DNA of 7,633 nucleotides from an uncultured Lachnospiraceae bacterium. Lineage in GTDB: Bacteria > Bacillota > Clostridia > Lachnospirales > Lachnospiraceae. Both the position numbers and the translations under genes were made by a program. Positions 1 to 5,134 of the stretch are shown here, piece after piece; the stretch's first letter is position 1, and each line of letters opens with the position of its first letter. The DNA lies in NCBI GenBank assembly GCA_934418055.1, contig CAKRWX010000105.1, positions 1 to 7,633 of the forward strand, in the 5' to 3' direction. The notes below the pieces were generated by a model. The model saw nothing but the letters and a program-made list of their open reading frames with translations. It was not told where the DNA came from and did no database searches.

Positions 1-306
1 CCGTCCGAAACCAATATCACCAAAGACTACGCATCCCAGATTGCAGAGAAGCAGGAGGCTATTGTGTCTCTGAATACGGAGATTGCCTCCGTCACCGCCA
101 ATATTGATACTTTGAAGGCTGCCATGAAAGAGAAGAAGACTGCTCTGAAGAAGGTCGAAAAAGAAGTGGCATCCCTGGAAGCGAAGAAGGCAAAGGCAGA
201 GGCTAAGGTTGCTGAAGAGGCAAAGAAAGCAGAAGCGGAATCCGTTCTGAAGAAACTGCTGGCTAGTGGCATGAGTGCGGATGAGATTCTCGAAAAACTG
301 AAATAA
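1..306 (+). CDS. C-terminal part of a coiled-coil protein (5' end outside window)
   Basis: The frame is open from the first base of the window to the TAA at 304-306, so this is the last 101 codons of a gene that begins upstream. A GTG at 64 could serve as a start, but nothing resembling a ribosome binding site precedes it and the reading upstream is equally protein-like. The visible part is almost entirely Lys/Glu/Ala-rich heptad sequence (roughly residues 15-80 of the fragment), which predicts a long coiled coil. It ends in a short non-coiled tail, LLASGMSADEILEKLK. Small coiled-coil proteins with a short helical tail are common on mobile elements of Firmicutes (the DUF4315 style is one example), but I cannot assign a family and claim no function. 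It is followed at once by a strong terminator, so it is the last gene of its transcript. Confidence 0.75.
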   Translation, partial: PSETNITKDYASQIAEKQEAIVSLNTEIASVTANIDTLKAAMKEKKTALKKVEKEVASLEAKKAKAEAKVAEEAKKAEAESVLKKLLASGMSADEILEKLK

Positions 307-311
307 GATCG

Positions 312-356
312 ACCGTGTGAACTTCTGGAGTTCAGTTTGTTCACACGGTATTTTTT
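312..356 (+). terminator. Rho-independent terminator after the coiled-coil gene
   Basis: A perfect 11-bp stem pairs ACCGTGTGAAC (312-322) with GTTCACACGGT (339-349), followed by A and a run of T (351-356). It lies 6 bp after the stop codon. Part of the left arm and the loop can form a competing smaller hairpin, GAACT (319-323) with AGTTC (329-333). Confidence 0.9.
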
Positions 357-432
357 GAAGACTGACATATAGTTTATAATGGAAATAAAAATAATATTGT
401 ATCTGATTATGAAGCTGCAAAGTGTTTTAATG
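357..432. other. Left flank of the IS66 element; possible disrupted reading frame
   Basis: This is AT-rich DNA between the terminator and the IS66 end. From 366 the forward frame is open up to the element end and through it to a TAA, reading protein-like sequence such as NIVSDYEAAKCFNG. It could be the tail of a gene interrupted by the element, but it is too short to be sure. A TATAAT hexamer at 375-380 has no good -35 at normal spacing. Confidence 0.25.
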
Positions 433-470
433 GTAAGCGCTTAAATTCTGGGTAACTAGCGATCGTCGTC
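433..470 (+). repeat. Candidate left terminal inverted repeat of IS66
   Basis: The sequence starts GTAAGCGCTT, containing the palindrome AAGCGCTT (435-442), and continues into a non-coding stretch before tnpA. The GTAA start matches the IS66-family rule. The partner repeat was not found in this window, so the exact length is unproven. Confidence 0.45.
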
Positions 471-491
471 CAAATACCTCATAATGATTGT

Positions 492-543
492 AAGTAGATT
501 TTTACTCCATTTTTATGGTAGAAAGTAAAAATTCACTCTACTT
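492..543 (+). promoter_or_regulatory. Dyad leader hairpin directly upstream of the tnpA ribosome binding site
   Basis: A 9-bp perfect inverted repeat pairs ATTTTTACT (498-506) with AGTAAAAAT (524-532). It encloses a smaller CCAT/ATGG pair (507-510, 515-518) and is extended outside by AAGTAG (492-497) with CTACTT (538-543), with a 5-nt bulge on the right side. The stem ends at the base before the GGAGG (544-548) of tnpA, so folding could affect ribosome access or limit read-in from outside promoters. The structure is visible in the sequence; the regulatory role is inference. Confidence 0.5.
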
Positions 544-555
544 GGAGGATTTATT

Positions 556-1131
556 ATGAGTTGTAAACGTGCTTCAAAACGTTCCCTGGATGAATGGATG
601 GAAATGGTGACAGCCTGCAGGCAAAGTGGTATGACGGATGCGGACTGGTGTGCAGAACACGGAATTGCTCCCAGCAGTTTCTATAATGCAGTTACCAGGT
701 TGCGAAAACAGGCCTGCCAGATACCAGATCCGATTAAAAAAGCCAGTACTCTGGATCTTACATCCCGTAAACAGGATGTGGTCCGGATTGCTATAGAACC
801 GGAGAATTCTCCGGAAGAACTGCTTCCAAATCCCATGGACAGTTCTATGTACCTTGACAATTCATATACGATTGAAATCGAAATGAATGGGATACTGATT
901 CGCATGAGCAATTCTGTCCAGCCATCTCTTTTAAAAATGAAGCGGAAATGGAACAGGGTCTGGCTGCCATCGAAGCTGAGAAACTCTCAGATTCACTTGC
1001 TGAATCCGCAACAAAAAAGCGTAAAGCCAGAACCACAGATGCAGACCGTTTTAAAGGAATCCCAATCACCCGCAGATACCTTGATCTTTCAGATGAGGAA
1101 AAAGTCTGTCCTGTTTGTAATACCCCATTGA
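556..1131 (+). CDS. tnpA: IS66 accessory protein TnpA with an out-of-frame C-terminal tail
   Basis: TnpA is a small DNA-binding accessory protein needed with TnpB and TnpC for IS66 transposition. The N-terminal part is typical: a Trp-containing helix (EWMEMVTACRQSGMT, residues 13-27) followed by a helix-turn-helix with the family pattern DADWCAEHGIAPSSFYNAVTRLRK (about residues 28-51; note the characteristic WC and FYN). The start is supported by GGAGG at 544-548, 7 nt before ATG. Native TnpA-like sequence runs to about residue 126 (IEIEMNGILIRMSNS, then PSLL). Beyond it, residues 127-191 read the tnpC DNA in the wrong frame and end at an accidental stop, so the last 65 residues are junk created by the internal deletion. 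The overlap with the tnpC frame contains a -1 slippery heptamer at 930-936. Confidence 0.85.
   Translation: MSCKRASKRSLDEWMEMVTACRQSGMTDADWCAEHGIAPSSFYNAVTRLRKQACQIPDPIKKASTLDLTSRKQDVVRIAIEPENSPEELLPNPMDSSMYLDNSYTIEIEMNGILIRMSNSVQPSLLKMKRKWNRVWLPSKLRNSQIHLLNPQQKSVKPEPQMQTVLKESQSPADTLIFQMRKKSVLFVIPH
930..936 (+). promoter_or_regulatory. Candidate -1 programmed frameshift heptamer T_TTA_AAA
   Basis: In the tnpA frame the codons are CTT TTA AAA ATG (928-939), so T930-TTA-AAA fits the X_XXY_YYZ slippery rule. A -1 slip here continues at AAT (936-938), which is exactly the tnpC frame, and would give a TnpA-helix-turn-helix/TnpC fusion. A 6-bp hairpin (CTGAGA 976-981 with TCTCAG 985-990) lies about 40 nt downstream, farther than usual stimulators. 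No clear upstream Shine-Dalgarno-like stimulator is seen. Confidence 0.35.
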
Positions 1132-2339
1132 AAAAGATCGGTGAGGAGTTTGTGCGCAGGGAACTGGTTTTTATTCCGGCTAAGCTGCGTGTGATTGAAT
1201 TCTACAGTATAAACTATGCCTGTCCCAACAATAGCGAACATGCGCTTCCTGTTATCCGAAAAGGAAAAGACGGAAAACCACATATGCTTTACGGAATGGT
1301 ATCTGCGAATACCATTGCATGGGTTATGTACCAGAAGTTCTGTAACAGCATGCCATACTTCCGTCAGGAAAAGGACTGGAAACAATACGGAGTCTCTATT
1401 ACAAGTGCAACCATGGCAAACTGGGTGATCCGTAATTCCCAGGCATTTTTCCTTCCGATGTATGAATACTTTCATCGGAAACTTTTAGAGCGTAAATTCG
1501 CAATGGCAGATGAAACTCCCTTGCAGGTGTTACAGGAACCAGGACGCCGTGCACAGACCAAGTCTTATATGTGGCTGTTTCGCAGTGGAGAAGATGGAGA
1601 ACCGCCAGTCATCATCTTTAAGTATTCAGAAACCCGTGCTGGTGACACTGCGGTTGAATTTCTCCAGGGTTTTAGAGGATACCTGATGTGCGACGGATAC
1701 AGCGGCTACAATAAGGTCCCAGATGCAAAGAGAACAGCTTGTTGGGCACATATCCGCAGGTATCTGACAGACGCCATTCCCAAAGGGAAAGAATTGGATT
1801 ACTCCCAGCCTTCTGTACAGGAAATCATGTATATCAATCAACTTTTTCATATGGAAGAAGTGATCAAAGCGAAACAAACTTCCTTCGATGCTATCAAGAA
1901 GGCTCGTCTTGAAAAAGAAAAGCCGATAGTAGAAGGCTTTTTGTCGTGGCTTGATAAACAGAACCCTGTACGTGGATCCAGAATGGATAAAGCAGTTACC
2001 TATATCAAAAACCGCCGCTCCTATCTTGCAACTTACTTTGAAGATGGCAGATGCAGCTTTTCCAATAACCTTAGTGAAAACGCTATTCGACCATTTACTG
2101 TAGGACGGAAAAACTGGCTGTTCTGCGACACACCAAATGGGGCACAGGCAAGTGCTATCGTATACACGATGGTAGAAATAGCAATAGCGAATGGAGTAAA
2201 CGTCTATCACTACCTTACCTACCTTCTTGAACATCAGCCCAACGATAAGATGAGCGATGAAGAACTGGAGGCGCTGGCGCCATGGAATGAATCCGTTAAA
2301 GCGGAAATCGCACAGCGGACAGATGACGCAGCGACCTAG
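948..2339 (+). pseudogene. tnpC: IS66 transposase TnpC, N-terminally truncated
   Basis: TnpC is the DDE transposase of IS66 elements. Present are a zinc-ribbon-like segment (CPVCNTPL, then YACPNNSEH, which lacks a clean second CxxC), the conserved EEFVRRELVFIPAKLRVIEFY block, and the DDE catalytic core. Its residues are D188 (MADETPLQ), D249 (CDGYSGYN) and E377 (NLSENAIRPF), numbered from ATG 948, followed by the usual C-terminal dimer-like region ending LAPWNES. IS66 transposases normally start 80-100 residues earlier with a coiled coil. Here the frame enters from tnpA DNA and picks up TnpC sequence only at about NEAEMEQ (936-956). The ATG at 948 has no good ribosome binding site, so expression would need frameshifting from tnpA or weak internal initiation. 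The catalytic core itself is intact. Confidence 0.85.
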
Positions 2340-2585
2340 ATGGAACTGGTGGTCGTGAGTGCAATGAAAGGGTATCTGCGGCGGATGCCGGAGAAAGAGG
2401 CACTTAAAAAAGTAGAGGGTATCCTTGACCCGAAGGTGATTCGGTTAGCCGGTGATGATGACGCACCGATGCCGGTACAAAGCAATGTTGCCGGAGCAAA
2501 GCTCGCGGCGTTCATCGACGTGGCCGTGGCAGACAGCATCAGGGAGCTGGAGAAGAGGGAGGATGACCTGTCAAAGCTGGTGTGA
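2340..2585 (+). CDS. Unrecognised 81-residue reading frame abutting the tnpC stop
   Basis: The ATG follows the tnpC TAG with no gap and in the same frame, so a single stop codon separates it from the transposase. No ribosome binding site of its own is visible. Translation would rely on reinitiation or the frame is a gene remnant. The product is acidic and probably helical (YLRRMPEKEALKKVEGIL, then AFIDVAVADSIRELEKRE near the C-terminus). I do not recognise a family. The DNA is GC-richer than the surroundings, which suggests a separate origin from the IS element. The best reading is the 3' end of a foreign gene joined at the end of tnpC; a genuine small passenger gene of this IS66 group is the alternative. 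Confidence 0.4.
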   Translation: MELVVVSAMKGYLRRMPEKEALKKVEGILDPKVIRLAGDDDAPMPVQSNVAGAKLAAFIDVAVADSIRELEKREDDLSKLV

Positions 2586-2634
2586 CCATGCTGGGAAATG
2601 TGGATGGCAAGAGCATGGTGGAGTAGATGACTGC

Positions 2635-2674
2635 TTGATAAAAGGGCACCTTTATGGTAACATGAAAATATAAT
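2635..2674 (+). promoter_or_regulatory. Possible promoter for the PD-(D/E)XK gene
   Basis: TTGATA (2635-2640) and TAACAT (2658-2663) are 17 bp apart. A perfect TATAAT (2669-2674) lies slightly downstream but lacks a matching -35. A small AAAGG/CCTTT hairpin (2641-2653) sits in the spacer. Confidence 0.3.
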
Positions 2675-2723
2675 AGGAGTATTGTACACTCTCATTGAAA
2701 ACACTTTGAGGAGGTGCTTGCCG

Positions 2724-3580
2724 GTGGAAAGACAGACTGCTCTTGCAGAGGCAATTGATACTGTTGCTGACAAGGCCAAATATGACCGATGTGCGAAAAA
2801 GCTGCTTTCATTCAAAGCGATTGATGCTTGGATTTTGAAAACTTGTGTGAAAGAATTTTCGCTTTTCAGCGTGGATTATATCAGTGAACACTGTATGTCT
2901 GGAAAAGTGGAAATTTCCGAACATGCAGTTCATCAGGACGAATTAAACAAAGGACAGAAGAGATTACACTGATCATCAATCTGGAAATTCAAACAGATGA
3001 TAAACCGGGGTATGAGCTTGTAACTCGCGGTACATACTATTGTGCAAGAATGATTTCAGAGCAGCATGGTACGGTGTTCACTGGCGATCATTACGAGAAA
3101 ATCCAAAAAGTCTATTCAATCTGGATATGTCCGTCAACTCCAGATTGCAGAAAGAATGGAATGTTCCGCTACCACACCATTGAGGAACCTGTATTCGGAG
3201 ATGCCTATGTAAAAAAGGAAGACTACGATTTGATGGAAGTGGTCATCCTGAATCTGGGAGAGCCAGATAACGACGCGGATTGTGGGATTTTGAATCTGTT
3301 AAATACGCTTTTTTCTTCTACGGTTCTGCCAGATGAAAAGAAAAAAGTCCTTAGCGAAAAGTATAACATTGCAATGACAGCAGAGTTGGAAAGTGAGGTG
3401 CAGCGTATGTGTAACTTGAGTACAGCAATTGAGAACAAAGGCGTTGATAAAGGCGTTGACTTGATGGCAAAACTGATGAAAATTCTTCTTGCGGAGAAAA
3501 GATACAGTGATGCTGAAAGGGCTTCTGATGATGCAGAGTATCGTGATCAGCTTCTGAAAGAGTATAAGTTGGTTGGATAA
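2724..3580 (+). pseudogene. PD-(D/E)XK nuclease family 'transposase-like' gene (PDDEXK_2/Rpn type), broken by deletion and frameshift
   Basis: The two halves belong to one family of clostridial PD-(D/E)XK proteins often annotated as Rpn/putative transposase. Half one starts at GTG 2724, chosen because GAGGAGG (2708-2714) sits 9 nt upstream, and reads ERQTALAEAIDTVADKAKYD through HQDELNKGQK to a stop at 2970-2972. Half two is in another frame, is open from before 2945, and carries LIINLEIQTDDKPGYELVTRG with the catalytic-type E-x-Q pair. It then runs through YYCARMISEQHG, KVYSIWICP and NLGEPD to a C-terminal region ending LLKEYKLVG. Full-length relatives have about 40 residues between the halves, including the catalytic Asp strand. 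That piece is missing at about 2950-2970, so the gene has both an internal deletion and a frame change. An in-frame nuclease cannot be made. Neighbours give no operon partner. Confidence 0.8.
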
Positions 3581-3582
3581 GC

Positions 3583-3597
3583 GCTTCTGAAAGAAGC
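3583..3597 (+). repeat. Small perfect hairpin after the broken PD-(D/E)XK gene
   Basis: GCTTCT (3583-3588) pairs with AGAAGC (3592-3597) across a GAA loop, 2 bp after the stop codon, with no T-run. The 12-mer GCTTCTGAAAGA also occurs 33 bp earlier inside the gene end (3550-3561), suggesting a short local duplication. Confidence 0.5.
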
Positions 3598-3611
3598 CAC
3601 GGAAATATTTT

Positions 3612-3667
3612 GCCCACTGGCGCACTGTGTAGAATCCTACATGGTACGCTGGTGGGCTTCTTTTTTT
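3612..3667 (+). terminator. Long terminator-like hairpin, first part of repeat copy 1
   Basis: GCCCACTGGCG (3612-3622) pairs with CGCTGGTGGGC (3647-3657), allowing two G-U pairs. After a single C-A mismatch, ACTGTGTAG (3624-3632) pairs with CTACATGGT (3637-3645) over the loop AATC. TTCTTTTTTT follows. It lies 31 bp after the PD-(D/E)XK stop and probably ends that transcript. Confidence 0.85.
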
Positions 3668-3725
3668 GCCTCATCCCGCATGAACCACAGACAGCACCCC
3701 GGTGTGATCCGAAGTGCAGTTGTGG
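3612..3725 (+). repeat. Direct repeat copy 1 (double-hairpin element)
   Basis: About 110 bp are nearly identical to 6885-6997 in the same orientation. The match covers all of hairpin 1, its T-run and the left arm and middle of hairpin 2, then stops after AGTGCAGT. Copy 1 is the more complete one, since only it keeps the right arm of hairpin 2. Confidence 0.85.
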
Positions 3726-3742
3726 CTTATGCGGGCTTTTTT
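3675..3742 (+). terminator. Second terminator-like hairpin of repeat copy 1
   Basis: CCCGCATGAACCACA (3675-3689) pairs with TGTGGCTTATGCGGG (3721-3735), with one A-C mismatch and one G-U pair. The middle can add GCAC (3694-3697) with GTGC (3714-3717). C and TTTTTT (3737-3742) follow. Two such structures in a row on one strand suggest either tandem terminators or a small structured RNA. Confidence 0.7.
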
Positions 3743-3745
3743 GTT

Positions 3746-4607
3746 ATGTGGTCAACAAGTTACAAAATCATACTCCCAATCCGTATAAAATCGCTTTCAG
3801 TTGGAAGATATTATTCGAGACTTCTGGCAGAGAGCAAGGCCCGTTTCCTGAGTGACAAAACACTGGAAAACGCATGGGAGTTCTACGATCGGTATCAGAG
3901 CCTCTTCGCAATCCGTGAAGCAGGCGAAAAGACATATCTGGATATGTGTGGAACCTATCAGGCAGATGGCAATGCGGACGGTACCTTTGAAATGTCGGGA
4001 ACTCTGGATGAGATAAAGACCAGTGCTGCACTGTCGGGTCTTGTGCTGAGCCGGAATGAGCTGACGCTGAAGACAGGACAGACAGCGGCGCTCGGCGTGT
4101 CTGCAAGCCCTGCCGGAACCATGCTTCCGCATGTATGGTGGGAGGGCAGCGATGAGGTTGTGGCATCCGTATCTGACGGAGCGGTAACGGCTCTTGCGAA
4201 AGGAACAGCTGTGATTACCGTGCATTCGGAAGATTTGACAGCACAGTGTGTGGTGAACGTAACCGGGCAGGAGCATTTTCAAAGTAAATCTGATGATTCG
4301 GACGATGATGATACCGCAGCAGCCCGGACAGGGGGAATGCAGCTGATGAACCCGGCTTATCTGGGGGAAGGAAGCTGGTCCTTCGATCCTGTTTCGGGCA
4401 GCTGGAGCTGCAAAAAGCCGGATGGAAGCTTGTTAAAGAGCTGTTGGGCCTTCCTCAATGGCCGCTGGTATCGGTTCCCGCTTCGGCGGCGGTATCAAAC
4501 AGCTGGAGCCCTTTGACGCAAACGGTCACATCATCATGGACTACTCTGTCCATGATGCGATTGAGGCAGGCTTTACATGTGATTTTCATTATCCGCAAGG
4601 ATATTGA
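3746..4607 (+). pseudogene. Remnant of a surface protein with a Big_2 Ig-like domain and a cell-wall-binding-type repeat
   Basis: The forward frame is open from the repeat to 4516; the ATG at 3746 is nominal, with no ribosome binding site, and convincing coding sequence starts only around 3800 (RYYSRLLAESKARF). A bacterial Ig-like Big_2 domain is visible at 4031-4270: LSRNELTLKTGQTAAL, then WWEGSDEVVASVSDGAVTAL and KGTAVITVHSE. An acidic linker follows (SKSDDSDDDDTAA), then an aromatic/Gly segment like choline- or cell-wall-binding repeats (GSWSFDPVSGSWSC, then WAFLNGRWYRF). At about 4477 the sensible reading jumps one frame (GGGIKQLEPFDANGH, then DYSVHDAIEAGF) and stops at 4605-4607. With no signal peptide, no start and a frameshift, this is a 5'-truncated relic of an exported adhesin-like protein, GC-richer than the block that follows. 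Confidence 0.6.
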
Positions 4608-4695
4608 GACTGAGTTCCGTGAAGTTATTGGAGACCGCATTGCGGCAGTCTGCGCGGCACATCAGGTAACCATAGATTACGCATGGAGTGGCTGA
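4594..4695 (+). other. Coding scrap in a third frame after the surface-protein relic
   Basis: In a further frame the DNA reads RKDIETEFREVIGDRIA, then AAHQVTIDYAWSG and a stop at 4693-4695. It looks coding (balanced residues, no low complexity) and could be the frameshifted continuation of the preceding relic or an unrelated scrap. I do not recognise it. The composition changes sharply to AT-rich just after it. Confidence 0.3.
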
Positions 4696-4912
4696 TTCAC
4701 AGCCATTGAGAATTAATGTTGGAGATTTGTCAGATATTGTTGAAAAGGTAGATTGTAGAGATTTAGCAGATAAAATGAAAGAATTATTTTTAGGTTTTGA
4801 AATCTCTCCAATAAAAAAAGGATATTATGGAAATATTTCAAGAACCGATATGAAAGAAAAATTTTATCATCTGGGAGAAAATAAAGGAAATATTATGGTT
4901 AATATTGGATAA
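4688..4912 (+). pseudogene. Unrecognised AT-rich gene fragment
   Basis: The frame is open for 74 codons from a GTG at 4688 that has no ribosome binding site and lies in the GC-richer scrap. Convincing coding sequence begins near 4706: RINVGDLSDIVEKVDC, DLADKMKELFLGFEIS, then GENKGNIMVNIG before TAA (4910-4912). The style is that of an intracellular mixed alpha/beta protein end. Base composition matches the downstream ATPase operon, not the upstream relic. I therefore read it as the 3' end of a gene belonging to the same imported AT-rich segment, cut at its 5' side by the junction near 4690-4706. No family is recognised. Confidence 0.4.
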
Positions 4913-5055
4913 GATATATTAATGACGGGACGAAAAACCTTGATTTACAAGGAATTCGGACCTGTCTTTTATATTGGGTAAATAAAATTAACAGAGAGGT
5001 GAATAATATTATAAAGGATGATAACGAGATAAGGATGTTAACAACGAGAAAAACG

Positions 5056-5084
5056 TTGCAATCATAACAATACCGTGGTATTAT
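5056..5084 (+). promoter_or_regulatory. Predicted promoter of the ATPase operon
   Basis: TTGCAA (5056-5061) and TATTAT (5079-5084) are separated by the optimal 17 bp. The match to sigma-70-type consensus is 4/6 and 5/6. The -10 is partly overlapped by the dyad at 5069-5082. Transcription would start near 5091, giving a leader of about 40 nt. Confidence 0.5.
5069..5082. promoter_or_regulatory. Candidate operator dyad overlapping the -10
   Basis: AATACC (5069-5074) and GGTATT (5077-5082) are perfect inverted arms around a GT centre. The site covers the end of the promoter spacer and the first bases of the -10, the usual place for a repressor. No regulator gene is visible in the window. Confidence 0.4.
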
Positions 5085-5134
5085 ATGTTTAAAGAATGCT
5101 ATCAACATAAAATTTGTTTTTATGGAGGTGTTAA

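Larger units (their letters stand above)
433..2339 (+). mobile_element. IS66-family insertion sequence, internally deleted, right end not found
   Basis: The element is recognised from its two proteins: TnpA (helix-turn-helix accessory protein) and the DDE transposase TnpC. The left boundary is placed at GTAAGCGC (433-440), because IS66-family ends characteristically begin with GTAA and the sequence lies about 120 bp before tnpA. The usual order tnpA-tnpB-tnpC is broken: tnpB is absent and tnpC lacks its N-terminus, so one internal deletion (probably 0.5-0.7 kb, inferred from typical gene sizes) joined tnpA to tnpC near 918-935. No complementary GCGCTTAC end or 8-bp target duplication was found downstream, so the right border is unknown and is set here at the tnpC stop. 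The element is probably not autonomously mobile. Confidence 0.8.
4913..5134 (+). promoter_or_regulatory. Intergenic control region upstream of the ATPase operon
   Basis: These 222 bp contain no convincing gene. From left to right they hold a dyad CCTTG-ATTTA-CAAGG (4938-4952) and an imperfect tandem repeat of AGGATG plus AACGAGA (5015-5029 and 5032-5049). After these come a CAACG/CGTTG inverted pair (5042-5046, 5054-5058), the promoter-like hexamers, a dyad AATACC-GT-GGTATT (5069-5082), and a strong ribosome binding site GGAGG (5124-5128) 6 nt before the ATPase ATG. Confidence 0.5.

Noticed and set aside
27..368. Minus-strand open frame over the coiled-coil gene
   Set aside because: Ser/Phe/Ala-rich antisense shadow of the Lys/Glu/Ala coiled coil; it starts inside the terminator and has no ribosome binding site.
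425..432. 8-bp target-site duplication flanking the IS66 element
   Set aside because: The left 8 bp (TTTTAATG) are not found next to any IS66-like end downstream in the window.
1626..2234. 202-codon minus-strand open frame inside tnpC
   Set aside because: Antisense of the conserved transposase core, with no recognisable domain and no start signals.
3641..3745. N-terminal extension of the surface-protein relic reading into the hairpin element
   Set aside because: The ATG at 3641 lies in the loop side of a terminator hairpin and its codons simply translate the two stems and T-runs.
3797..4282. 161-codon minus-strand open frame (and an overlapping one at 3768-4166)
   Set aside because: Antisense of the Big_2 relic; Cys/His/Arg-rich composition typical of shadow frames in GC-rich DNA.
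5014..5049. CRISPR-like repeats
   Set aside because: Only two short imperfect units with no spacer regularity; better explained as regulatory repeats. No other array-like pattern exists in the window.
4999..5067. Possible leader peptide GTG...TAA before the ATPase promoter
   Set aside because: The purine-rich stretch touches the GTG with no spacing, the frame lies mostly upstream of the predicted promoter, and the sequence has no regulatory codon pattern.
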